DNA from: Neopestalotiopsis rosae | Lineage: Eukaryota; Ascomycota; Sordariomycetes; Amphisphaeriales; Sporocadaceae | Reading direction: 5' to 3' | DNA length: 64,000 bases | Assembly (NCBI GenBank): GCA_023078685.1 | Contig: JALGAS010000001.1 | Span: forward strand, 7,006,001 to 7,070,000 | In this document: positions 12,601-22,354 of the stretch, piece after piece | Numbering within the stretch: position 1 is the first letter of the stretch | Layout of the letters: every line of letters begins with the position of its first letter | Position numbers and translations under genes: made by a program | The notes under the pieces: model-generated | Databases searched by the model: none | What the model saw: only the letters and a program-made list of their open reading frames with translations | Told to the model about the DNA's origin: nothing

Positions 12601-14187
12601 TTATTGCTTTAGTTCCAGAAAAGAGATGTCACAGCAATGGACATATACATTGCCTATATGATATTTCCTTAGAGAAATTGATACGTGCCACCTGTTGGCC
12701 TTCGTTCCTGGATCTCTAATATTGATCGCAGATTTGTTCCCATTGCGAGCAAGAGTTGCCATCTTTTGCATATCAGGAGTGTGTATGTCGTTATGCAACG
12801 CCCAAATGTCCGCTCGCTTACCTGGAGGCACAATTGTGACCCATGGTTCGTTGTCATCAGCACTTATCCCACATACGACTAGAAAACTTTGTTGGTCCAA
12901 ATATGGCCTTTGCGATGACTCAATAGCTGTGAACAACACACTGCCAGTAAAGCTTGGGCAGCCTTTCGTGAAGAAGAGACGTTGTTGCGCGTGCCATAAG
13001 GAGAACGGCTGTATTGAAGTCGGCCGAAAGAGCTTGGTCTGGAAACCTCGTCTGAAAGCGATTGCCCCTTGAATGTTTGTTCGACGGGCCAGCTTCGAGG
13101 ATAGCGTGGGCAAGATGGTTTTGCTCATGTAGAAGGTTTTCGTTGCTTCATAGTTCCGCTCTTCTAAAATAGCGTAGCACGATGGTCGAATTCGTGCATA
13201 CAAATCAGCACCATGCTTCTCGACATGGATACCAAGATAATTTTTCTTGCGCTTTGTAACAACGAAGCAATCCAAAGCCAGTATATCAGAATCGCAGGAT
13301 AGGCCACATTGCATTCGTAGGCCTTTATTGGTGACAGCGAATTCGTCGCTGAGCCGCCCATCACGCACCCTTTGAACATTTCCAGCATCTCGGAATTCCG
13401 CTGGCGAACTGGCGAGAAGGCCCCTGAACTCCTGCGTGCATTGCTGCTCATCTGACTTCCACGCAAATAGGGAGAGATCATTTGTCTCTTGGATGATGGC
13501 CTCCTGTAACCGTATGAATGCATGTTTACCCTCACCATACAGCAAGGGCATGTGGACTTGGAAAATGCCTAGAAGACAGTATGCCTGGTCCTCTACACGC
13601 GTTGTAGTTCTCCGAGCTGCCCAGGACATCCGCTGTGCAACCGGGACAGATGATAGATAAGATGGACTTTTCAGTACATTTCTACTAATGCCTGTAGTCG
13701 AAACGAGAAGAGAACGAAGGCTTGTCTTTGTGCCTCTCAAAACCCATTCTGCATCGTAAAACTCCACTGTCCGTGAGGCAATCAGCTCCTGCAAGGTCCA
13801 ACCACGTGTGAACCAACGGCATGATCTCAAGATTTTGGTTGTCAACGAAACCTCAGGGCATGTTCTGAGATCCTGTAGGAAGACATATGTAACAACAGAC
13901 CTGGAATACCAGGCGAACATTGAGTTGATTGACTCTGTCATCTCAGCGCTATTGGTCTTGTCTATACAGCAAGTATCTACCCAGGCGTAAGGAATCCCCT
14001 GTGCTTGAGCTTGTTCACAGGTTTTTCGGATCTTCGAATATCCTTGATGATGCTGAGCTTCGTGAGACTTCTTGTATTGCTGGAATGTCACTTCATTGTC
14101 GTTCCAGGTATGTGACAGCGTGGCGAATCTGCGCGGAGGTGTAGGAAACTCTTCCATCTCCAGAGTGTCCGTGTTGATTAGCCGCAT
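12601..14187 (-). CDS. HET-domain (heterokaryon incompatibility) protein
   Basis: A 528-residue intronless protein starting MRLINTDTLEMEEF, the usual opening of HET proteins ('MRLLNTxTxxleeF'). Residues about 20-130 hold the HET domain: FATLSHTWNDNEVTF, then the signature GIPYAWVDTCCIDKTNSAEM and SINSMFAWYSRS, followed by WFTRGWTLQELIAS. HET domains trigger cell death when incompatible fungal strains fuse. The block MSWAARRTTTRVEDQAYCLLGIFQVHMPLLYGEG follows, as is usual in this family (split here into shorter known motifs RVEDQAYCLLGIF and PLLYGEG). The C-terminal half is less conserved. No NACHT or repeat domain is attached, so it is of the short HET type. Its 3' end faces the Zn2Cys6 gene. 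Confidence 0.93.
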   Translation of the reverse strand: MRLINTDTLEMEEFPTPPRRFATLSHTWNDNEVTFQQYKKSHEAQHHQGYSKIRKTCEQAQAQGIPYAWVDTCCIDKTNSAEMTESINSMFAWYSRSVVTYVFLQDLRTCPEVSLTTKILRSCRWFTRGWTLQELIASRTVEFYDAEWVLRGTKTSLRSLLVSTTGISRNVLKSPSYLSSVPVAQRMSWAARRTTTRVEDQAYCLLGIFQVHMPLLYGEGKHAFIRLQEAIIQETNDLSLFAWKSDEQQCTQEFRGLLASSPAEFRDAGNVQRVRDGRLSDEFAVTNKGLRMQCGLSCDSDILALDCFVVTKRKKNYLGIHVEKHGADLYARIRPSCYAILEERNYEATKTFYMSKTILPTLSSKLARRTNIQGAIAFRRGFQTKLFRPTSIQPFSLWHAQQRLFFTKGCPSFTGSVLFTAIESSQRPYLDQQSFLVVCGISADDNEPWVTIVPPGKRADIWALHNDIHTPDMQKMATLARNGNKSAINIRDPGTKANRWHVSISLRKYHIGNVYVHCCDISFLELKQ

Positions 14188-15034
14188 GGTGTTGTGTCAA
14201 CAATTGTCATGGTTGCCGTGCGTAAACGAAGAACAAAATGGAACAAGATAATAAGATGTCTTCGGGGGCGGCATGATATGAACCTCCTGATTGTGTTCTT
14301 CAGAGTTCCTCAGAGACAGTCTGCTCCATAAACACAACCCCGCACCGGACAGTTCTAAATGGGCAACTCCGGTTGAATTGTCAAAACTGATGCAATGTTC
14401 CACAGCACAACGAGCGAGTACAATGATACTTTGAAGTTAAACGATGCAAGCAGGCTATGGATCGAGTTTTCCACTCAATGGCTTAGTCATTGATCACCGA
14501 TGCTTCATGAAAGGCTCTGATCGAAGCGCTCAAGGGAAATATTCATCGCGAATCTTGCTTGACCATTATGTCAGATTGGTCAAGCGGCTTGCTAAGCTCA
14601 GCTTAGTGCAACGATGTCATATTGAGAGGTTAACTCTGTGGTAGTTGACGACATCTGACCCTCTGAAAGCTGATCCCAGCGAAGTCTGGTGCGATGTGCG
14701 GGTCTCGTCGTGCGGTCAAGTGACAATATACTGCAACGGGGCACGCGACAGAGAAAATCAAATACTATTCACAAGCATGATGCCGGTGGCCCCGTTTTTT
14801 TAAAGATAAACTGACAAATAGAGTTGCAATTCTCTGATGCGATAGCGGTCGCTTCGATTATGGTACAGGTAAGCACATTTTCGGCTTTGTGCAATTATGT
14901 TGCAAGCTTCTATTTGCATGAAGTTTTTTTTAGTTTTTTATATCCTACGAATTAGAGCTCTCATCCAGTCATCTTGAATGCCGAAGCTCGTATCTAAGTG
15001 AATGCACTTGATATTCTCACTATGTCACTTCCTA
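14188..15034. other. intergenic, no supported gene
   Basis: Upstream region of the HET gene. A 66-codon plus-strand frame at 14444-14644 has no domain. No repeat was recognised. Confidence 0.4.
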
Positions 15035-15359
15035 ATGAGTTTGAGCACCCTCGTGGAACTTCAGGATGCCGTTGCTGCGTCCGATGCCCAAGACGCCTTC
15101 TCGGTAGGGAAATAGGAATATTTCTGAAAAGCAACGCATGATACACTGTGAAGACATGTATTATTAGTTCAGATTGCCTTTCCAGGAGATTGACAACACA
15201 TCCATGACCCTGGCTGGAAGCCTACAGCAGTACAGACAGGTATTTGCTTTCACAGGCGTTCATGATGCCAGTGCTCTTGAAAACAAGCAATTCCGTAATG
15301 GCCAAATCACCATTTCTGGCAGCCCAGATGCTCAGGCTGCAGATTACATCGGTGGGTGA
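15035..15359 (+). CDS. small hypothetical protein (80 residues, two exons)
   Basis: Exon 1 (15035-15103) reads MSLSTLVELQDAVAASDAQDAFS. Exon 2 (15186-15359) begins EIDNTSMTLAGSLQQY in the same phase after an 82-bp intron with GTAGGG donor and TTTCCAG acceptor. The protein is acidic, soluble and rich in Ala, Ser and Gln, and ends SPDAQAADYIGG. I do not recognise the family. Support comes from the clean in-phase splice and the protein-like composition of both exons. The exon 2 frame can also be read from an internal ATG at 15174, which would make the intron unnecessary and the protein 61 residues. It lies just downstream (3' end side) of the DUF7924 gene, convergent with it. Confidence 0.42.
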
Positions 15360-15500
15360 CACTCTCCCTGGTAGCCGTGGCACGACGCGTTCAAGCGGTG
15401 TCGATCCGCGTTGGTCGCAAACAGCGTAAGCGCCCCTTCCGGAAAGCACTTCATATAAGAGTTTCTGGATACTTTGCGATACGTTCTTGTTTAAATTGTT

Positions 15501-17183
15501 TCAGCGCTTCTTAAGGTTTCGTTTGGCAGACGGCGATGGAGGACTGTGCAGTAGAAGTTTTGAACCACGCAGAGGTGGCGTTGATGGGCCACTTGTGGCT
15601 TCTGAGGTGCTAGTCGCGGCGGAGCTTCCCACAAAGCTAGTTGATGCCTGTGTATCGAGTAGCCTCTGCGAGTGGTCATCCGATTGTTGGTGGTGGATGC
15701 CTAACCCAATGGATTCTTGAGTTGCTCCTGTTTCGTTCTCAACATCACCCTGCCCTGGCTCGACAAACCACTCGCATTCAAAGAAATCTGTGGGACTTGA
15801 TCCTCCTTCTTCGCTAGTCTGGTCGTCCGCGACAGTCAGAACTTCATCTGCACCGGCTGTTGCATCCGCCATTGCTGGCAGATCATGAGCTCTAGCATTT
15901 GCAGAGCTGATGAATTCGCCAAGATAACGTTGTGCCAACTCCCTCAGGCATCTGAATTTCCTTGTGCCCTCTAGCCAGCTACTGTTTTCTATGGTCAACA
16001 CATGTGCAGCAATCGGTGTCATGTGATAGCTTGGTCTCTCCCCTGGCGAAGTGGGCTTGGTGGTGTGGTGCGCATAGATTGTGAGGGTTCCAGCACTGTA
16101 GGTAGAAGAAAAAGCATAGGCGTTCCCATCATAAATAATTGTTTCTCGCCGATAGTTTTGAAGAGCATGCATGCTGGCAGCTCCGTGTGCACCGTCTAAT
16201 ACTGCCTGAGCGACTGCGACGTCAGGATTTCCTTTGGGTCCCTTGACTTCTAGGAAGAAATTTGGTGCAATCGGCACTCCAGCTGTTTTGTTGGGAACGA
16301 TTATCTTGTCTAAATCTTCTCGAACTTGTTTAGCCAAGCTACTCGGGGAAGCGCCGTCGAAGAAATCAGGCACCGGATTGACTGCCAAGTTCTCAGTCAA
16401 CGAATCAAGGTTATTGAAAGGAAGGTGTCCATCATTGGGAATGGAAGCGGTGCCTGCAATGAGAGGGATCACGTTGCGCATCGTAGTGCCTTCGGATTTG
16501 GTCTTGTTCTGCCGCTGGAAATTCTCGAAGGCTGACTCGGGAACGACAGATGGTGAGAGAGAACCGCGGGGGACCGCGATTGCTTTTTGGATATCACCTA
16601 AGTTGGCAGGTTTCGGGGCTCGGCAATTACCAGGAAATTCGTGCAATGGAGGGAAGATGTTGTGATCAATAAGAATCTGTTCGAAATTGGCATTATACGC
16701 GGACGATCGGCTGGTGCTTCGCGACGTGAGAGTTGTTGGGTGGGTGGAGCACGATTTCGAACTGCTCGGTGTAGTAGATGGCAGAGACTCCATTGCATCC
16801 ACGGCACCTGCTGGCCTGGGATACTGCACATGGTCAGTCTCCAAGTGTCAACGACTGCGAAATGGGCGTACACCTCTAAGATCGCGGAGATCTGGACCGC
16901 CGTTTACAGCGCAACAAGCTGACGGTGCAACACCAAGTTTCTTGAGCGCTCGGAGTTTGGCACTGCGTGTTGAGGAAGGTTCGATAGTCGGTGCCGCTGC
17001 TGGTTGTAATGCGTTGCGTCGATTGTGTTCTTCCAGGGCATCACGGGTGAGCCAAACACGTGAGAGTTGGTCGTAAACTTCGGGCGGACGATGCAAAACA
17101 TTCGTCTTGCACTTCTTCAAGGGCGATCGGATGCGTGAATTGTCTTCGTCGCGTTGTCGTTTGCGGCTGCGGGACAACGCCAT
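15501..17183 (-). CDS. DUF7924-family protein with PD-(D/E)XK-like core
   Basis: Two exons, 17183-16872 and 16823-15501, join in phase across a 48-bp intron to give 544 residues. The start MALSRSRKRQRDE at 17183 was chosen because family members begin with a basic, nuclear-localisation-like stretch; an in-frame ATG at 17402 would add 73 residues. Order: basic N-terminus, VYDQLSRVWLTRDALEEHNRR (as shorter motifs LSRVWLTRDAL and EHNRRN), a Ser/Thr-rich linker, NFEQILIDHNIFP, then the core FFLEVKGPKG followed by AQAVLDGAHGAASM and a Tyr-rich strand region. The ExK in LEVKG with a following Gln/His helix looks like a restriction-endonuclease-type fold, which is my inference. The C-terminus is acidic and low complexity. 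A damaged piece of exon 1 occurs again at 32385-32553. Confidence 0.82.
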
Positions 17184-17984
17184 GGGAATTTGGTCACGGT
17201 AGGAGGCCGAATGGACAAGGAGGGGGTTTAAGGAATAATCAGAAAGTGACTCCATACGCTTGGGTAAATGCTTAGGACGCGTCAAGTGATCAGTCCACGG
17301 AAAAATCATTGGTCGCGGAGCACCGACCTTGAGACGCCGTACTCTGGACACCAAGAGATGGAATAGGTGTTTCACTGTTTCGGCGCGTATCGATCGCGTC
17401 ATGCAGCTTCACGTGGCACTCGTGCGCATTTCCTCCAATCGGCCGAGTCTCAGCGCTTGAGCAGGCGCTCGAATGGTCCTCATGTTCAATCGGTCTTCTG
17501 ATTGTTAGGATGCAGGAGTAGCAAAGCTGAGTACTCAAGATGGGATGACTGGCTATTGTGAGGAACCCCGCAGAGCTATTTCAGGCTCCATTAGTAACCC
17601 TAGCGCCTATTTACTAGGTGAGAATGCAGGTAACGCAAGTATCCCAAGAACTACAGGTGATTCCCCACACCTAATGATTACCCCGAGTACCCTTCATCAG
17701 ATGCCATCTGTAAGGCGGACCACACCCAACAGTGAACATCTCGCAGAATCAACCTACACTCGTTGATGAAATTCGATTTCCGTAAGACATACCTATTCCA
17801 TCCTTGCAGACTGTCTCACCACGATAACTTCTTCATAGTTGTGACGGTACAGGTTATCTACAATATGTGGAGTTTATTTGTTTTCCCAAGAAGATTACCG
17901 GCCAGCGTCCCAAGTTCTCCATACGATCGTGGGCATGGAACGTTGAAGCAGCCGCATTCACAGATACACTAGGCTTGGTGAAAA
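17184..17984. other. intergenic, no supported gene
   Basis: Upstream region of the DUF7924 gene. Small frames at 17545-17766 and 17763-17972 lack domains. No clear signal was found. Confidence 0.4.
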
Positions 17985-18660
17985 GAAACTAAACTTTCAT
18001 CGCAAAGTCAGTTTGTTCAACGTGGCCGAGCGGGGTTGGACGTAGCTGCGGTGATACCTACTTGCACTGACAGGCTGAACAGCAAAGCTTGCCCGCTGTT
18101 GTTGCTTCGTATCACTGTTTTCGTTGGGAATCGTGCCGATAAGAGTCCATTCATGCCGGCGCGGAACTTCAGCAAAGCAAAATCAATGCAGCTTGTAGCG
18201 TAATGGCTAAGATTATTCTTACTGCGATTGGACTATCTTGAATATTCGGTCAAGGGTAGCCATGTGAGTGAACGAGTGACTACGCCAAGAGCCTGTTGCC
18301 AAGGGTCGTGACCAAGGGTCGTTGATTAATTGGACTTTTGAAGAACAATGGGAAAAGAAAATAAACGGAATATATGATGCATGGCGGGCCTGACGGCAAC
18401 ACTTTCATGCTACGGTCGCTTCACACCACGAAACTTCAGCACAGCCACTATCCCACAAACAGCGGCGCAGATGAGTCTCACTGGACTGCCATAAACTCTC
18501 GGTCAAAGCTCCTGAGGTGAGTGAAGAATAATTGCCAAGGATCGCTGCTCAGCTGGGCTTAAAGGTGAAAATGGGAAAGGAACATGAACGAAGAATATGA
18601 TGGATTGACATGCCCAATCAATCAAATTGGTAGGTTGGACTGCCAATGCTGTGTCACATT
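17985..18660. repeat. diverged dispersed repeat, copy 1 (second copy at 26480-26870)
   Basis: Blocks shared with 26480-26870 occur in the same order: GAAAAGAAACTA, an 'aacgtggccgagcggggt' block, 'gtgatacc', 'atgccgataag', 'catgccggc', 'aattcggtcaa' and 'tacgccaagagc'. Within this copy the 'aattcggtcaagg' block and its neighbours recur about 245 bp later (18250 and 18498), so it is itself partly duplicated. There is no open frame of note. Copies differ mainly by substitutions and small gaps. The element type is unknown. Confidence 0.6.
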
Positions 18661-18725
18661 ATAATTGAGGAGGGCGTACACAAGGTTGCTGTGCTCTAAC
18701 CTAGACAATTGGTGCGCAAGAAGGT

Positions 18726-19571
18726 TTGAACGGAGTGACAATTGTTTCTGCGACCAACATAAAATATGTGTCGCAGCATATGTCGATCCCGTCTACGCAA
18801 ATCAAAGACGCAACGCCTAATACTACGCATTCCCTCGAAATAATCTCCATTAGAAATTCACCTTTGACGCTAACCAGTCTACGTGCGACTCTCTCTACGA
18901 TGACGGGGCTCACAGCACTTCTCTCTTGTTTCCAAACCGACAAGGCAGACATTCCCAAAAACCGTCACGTTTCTGGCGCCTATTTGGTCTGCCACAAGCC
19001 AAGACCGACAAGGCCACCGTGTACCTCATTTTCAAGCACCGCACACAAGGATATGATACAAGATGCACTCTCGATCCTGCGGGCTGCGGAAAAGTATGGT
19101 GCAGAACTTGAGGCACAGCTTGACGACCTCGTTGTTTCCACAGGCTGGACAGAATGGATTGCCGAAAATGTCCTGGCTGGTATTGAGACAGCCTTGAGAG
19201 ACGGGAGAGAAAAGATGGGACAAGCCATGGTCATGGCATACGATGAAGCCGCCAGGGCCGCTGATGAAGCGTTCAAGTTCGCAGGAAATCATCCTGTGTT
19301 GACTGCTGGGCTTGTAACAATCATAGCGGTCGGTATATTGGTAATCATGGCTCCAATGATCGTAGAGGCACTGGGGTTCGCTGAACTCGGGCCGCTTGAA
19401 GGTGAGTCGTTTCCTCTATGCTCTATAATGATGATATCGAGTGATTTTGCTGACATGCTGTTCCCAGGATCTTTCGCAGCTTGGTGGGAGAGTACCTATG
19501 CCGGGTTTATTCCTAAAGGTTCGCTATTTTCATTTCTACAGCGCCTTGGCATGGTCTGGGGACATGGTTGA
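18726..19571 (+). CDS. interferon-induced 6-16 (IFI6/ISG12)-like membrane protein
   Basis: The C-terminal part is the IFI6/IFI27 domain: a hydrophobic helix HPVLTAGLVTIIAVGILVIM, then PMIVEALGFAELGP, a small-residue stretch, and GSLFSFLQRLGM, matching the family pattern (LGFxxxGPxxGSxAA...GSxxSxLQSxGM). Animal members localise to mitochondria or ER and affect apoptosis; fungal roles are unknown. The frame is open through 19402-19467, but that stretch is a perfect 66-nt GT-AG intron: splicing joins GPLEG directly to SFAAWWESTYAG, restoring the motif. The spliced product is 259 residues. The true start may be the ATG at 18900 (201 residues), since residues before it are low in recognisable content. 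The middle contains an amphipathic helical segment rich in Ala and Glu. Confidence 0.78.
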   Translation: MNGVTIVSATNIKYVSQHMSIPSTQIKDATPNTTHSLEIISIRNSPLTLTSLRATLSTMTGLTALLSCFQTDKADIPKNRHVSGAYLVCHKPRPTRPPCTSFSSTAHKDMIQDALSILRAAEKYGAELEAQLDDLVVSTGWTEWIAENVLAGIETALRDGREKMGQAMVMAYDEAARAADEAFKFAGNHPVLTAGLVTIIAVGILVIMAPMIVEALGFAELGPLEGESFPLCSIMMISSDFADMLFPGSFAAWWESTYAGFIPKGSLFSFLQRLGMVWGHG

Positions 19572-20430
19572 GGGACGAATCGGACACGTGTCCGACATTC
19601 AGACAAACTATAGACTATTATGCGATCGGTGTACGAGCCTCATCGTCGCTTGGTGAAATTGCCTTTCCACAACAAGGTGATATTGATTGTCAAAGCCAGA
19701 AGCGTTATAATTTGTACAGGTTTCTTGCAAGCCAATTACAGTCAAGACTTGAAACAGATGTTGACCCAATATTGGAAACAAACGTAGACGGAAAAAATAC
19801 CTGCACCCACGTTGTGCTTCGTGTATTGTGAAAGGCTAATTCGCGACGTAGTGCTCTCCGGACTCGTGGCTTCATATGACTGCCCCAATCAGCTGCAGTC
19901 TTTAGTGTTGGGAAAGTCGTGAACACAGATCATGCATATCATTCCATTGTTTCAACAAAAAAAACTTCAATGCAGCTTTTCGGGTAGTTTTCCTTTTCCG
20001 AAAGCATTAGGAGAGCGGCCACCAGTGGTGTTCTTCTCTCTGTGCCAGCGTATCCCTTCGCTGAAAAATCACGGCAAGTTGATTTGGTACTTCACCGCCG
20101 TACGAGGAGAAATAGATAACATAATTTGACTAGCTGTACATTCTAACTTTAATTGTGCCACGGCAATATGGCGCCTTCCGTTCTCAATTTTATAGCTACT
20201 TGTATTTGTGTCATTTCGAGCCGAGAGGCCTACCAATAAGTAGACCGCTGTGGAACCACGTATCGAGTCAAATATCAAAATGCCAACGAAACTGATTATT
20301 TCAATCGGTCTTTGCATAAATCCTTCCTCTCTCGATTGTAACTGTTCATGCCTCTTTCTTCTTGATGCTCTTATGCTAGAGACAAGTACTTCTCGCCAAT
20401 GTTAGCAGGAATGTTTCCTCCTTAGACTGC
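19572..20430. other. intergenic, no supported gene
   Basis: Only short frames without domains. No repeats were noticed. Confidence 0.4.
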
Positions 20431-20530
20431 AGATTATTATGCTGACCTTGGTATCAACGGACAGGCAGACTAACTGTCTATCAAGAAGGCATTCTTTGCT
20501 CTAGCCAAAAGGCATCATCCTGATAAGTAA
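20431..20530 (+). pseudogene. J-domain (DnaJ) N-terminal relic
   Basis: After a possible splice acceptor (CCTTAG) the frame reads TADYYADLGINGQAD, then a TAA stop, then LSIKKAFFALAKRHHPDK. This is helix I to the HPD loop of a J domain, the Hsp70-stimulating module. The HPD triad is intact. The stop replaces one residue of the loop between helices I and II. A GTAAGC donor follows directly after the Lys codon, as if this were once an internal exon. Nothing matching helix III and later domains was found in the next 170 bp before the following gene. Either this is a decayed copy, or the TAA is part of a tiny misread feature. I favour decay. Confidence 0.5.
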
Positions 20531-20703
20531 GCTTCTGGATCTTGTATTGGCGTCAACTATTGTTCAATTTCCGCAACCTTCCTTTACCCGTCCTGCGGAA
20601 TAAGCGGCCCTCTCATGTTTCCCTTTCTGCAAAGCAGCTTCGACTCTCGCAACCCTATTGACAACATCACACTTGGTATTCCGCAAGAACGGAGGCAAGC
20701 TTA

Positions 20704-22131
20704 ATGGATCCTACGAAATACCGAGAGACAGGTAATGATCAAGTTTACCCAAGTCCGCCATCTTCACCGCGGCACACGGCGGAAGCGTCAAAGCAATATC
20801 CACACGGGAAAACACTGCCCAAGGCTAAGCGCAATCCGTTGGGGAGTCTCGGGAGTCAAGGCTGTGTGTTAGAGGCGGAAGGTACGCAGCAGCAAGATGG
20901 ACATTGCAAGACTCTTCAAGATCGACTTCAAGTGAACGGAGGGTTGTGCGGGGCTATGACCAAAAACGACAAGCCGTGTCGATGGAGAAAAGTTCGAAAC
21001 AGTGAACGCATCGAGTCATTGATTGACTCGATGGTAAATCTTACCTGCGCATCTCTGGAACTTGATGAAAAATTGGATGAGCTCATTCGGCTTATTCATT
21101 GCAGGCATCACGATCATGGTCGGTCCAAAGAAGCTCGGCTTGAGCAATGGAGGGCACAGTTCCCCAATCCGAAATCCGCTCTCTTTCCACCTGCCGAAGG
21201 CCTTGAGAAACGGGTCCGTCAACTGCTAGAGTTGAAATCTGCCCAATGCAATGCCTGTGAAAGGGAGATTGGAGGCCAAAAGGTTCACAATTGTGCAAGA
21301 ACGATTAATGAACTCGTAAAGCCCAAGGTGTTTTCCAGTAGCACCAATCTCGACTACTTACTCCAAGTTCTCGCATACAACATACACTGTCAACGTCACG
21401 CAGAAGCAGAGTTTGCGGGAAAGGCAGTACTGTGGAAGTCACAACTTCGTGAAATTTGCGGCACATTCCATAGTGACGACTTCGACGCACCAAGTGCACA
21501 CGTACAACTCCTAGATCTCACGAAAGAGCCCTCAGCATTCTGGCCCGCTGCTTATGATATCAGCGCTTTTGAGATCATTGATCGGGAAAACAGCTTAGAG
21601 TCCTCCAAAGATACTGATAGTTGCTCCAAAGGGCTGAAAGCAACCCTCATGCGGCCACTGGACCCGACAGAAACCCATCTAGGTTTTGTGTACGTCTACG
21701 AGGTGGCGGGGAATGACGGATTTGTCAAGATTGGTTACACTACTAAATCTGTTGAAGAACGTCTGGCTCAGTGGACATTTCACTGCAACAGATCCTCGAA
21801 AAGCCTGTATCCAAACTGTCTTAGCTCTGCGAAAATGGTTCCTTATCCAAAAAGGATCGAGGCTTTGTGCCATGCTGAGCTTGATTATTGTCGGTCTAGG
21901 ATATATTGCCGAAATTGCCTGAAGGAACACCTCGAATGGTTTCAGATCACGCCAACGAATGCCATCGCAGTCGTGGAGAAGTGGTCTAGATGGATGACAA
22001 CCGAGCCCTACGTGGAAAGAAGGTTCAGAAACAACCCTAAGTTTTTTCTCAAGACGGAAGAGTTACAAAAGACTCGCAAAATGGAAAAGTTTATGAAGAA
22101 CCTGGCGGAAATTCCGGTTGTACGGCAGTGA
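20704..22131 (+). CDS. T5orf172-domain (GIY-YIG-like, DUF1766) protein
   Basis: A 475-residue intronless protein. The N-terminal 100 residues are polar and Pro-rich, then comes a Cys-containing segment CGAMTKNDKPCRWRK, seen in fungal members of this family. The C-terminal domain (residues about 325-420) begins GFVYVYEV, continues FVKIGYTTKSVEERLAQW, and has HAELDYCR later. That is the T5orf172/GIY-YIG pattern (gYvYv...KIGxTxxxxxRl...hxxl). The Glu/His of HAEL is typical of the conserved position after the core. Proteins of this kind are called meiotically up-regulated gene 113-like in yeasts. Nuclease activity is plausible but unproven. The ATG is preceded by a stop-rich region. The next gene starts 223 bp downstream on the same strand. 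Confidence 0.8.
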   Translation: MDPTKYRETGNDQVYPSPPSSPRHTAEASKQYPHGKTLPKAKRNPLGSLGSQGCVLEAEGTQQQDGHCKTLQDRLQVNGGLCGAMTKNDKPCRWRKVRNSERIESLIDSMVNLTCASLELDEKLDELIRLIHCRHHDHGRSKEARLEQWRAQFPNPKSALFPPAEGLEKRVRQLLELKSAQCNACEREIGGQKVHNCARTINELVKPKVFSSSTNLDYLLQVLAYNIHCQRHAEAEFAGKAVLWKSQLREICGTFHSDDFDAPSAHVQLLDLTKEPSAFWPAAYDISAFEIIDRENSLESSKDTDSCSKGLKATLMRPLDPTETHLGFVYVYEVAGNDGFVKIGYTTKSVEERLAQWTFHCNRSSKSLYPNCLSSAKMVPYPKRIEALCHAELDYCRSRIYCRNCLKEHLEWFQITPTNAIAVVEKWSRWMTTEPYVERRFRNNPKFFLKTEELQKTRKMEKFMKNLAEIPVVRQ

Positions 22132-22354
22132 AAAAGGTTCGGTTTTGCCAAGGGTACAAAGTGTACCACAATTAGCAATCACTTCGAGTATCTTACATTC
22201 CTGCAATTTGATCACGATAGCAAAACCTTGGCCAGAAATCTTCGTCCCGAAATGTGCAAAGAAGGTTCACATGACGAAGATAAATAGTCGTCTTAGCACT
22301 GGAGAACTGAAATCTTTGTGCTTCACCTTGTCATGTTATACTACGACACCTAGT

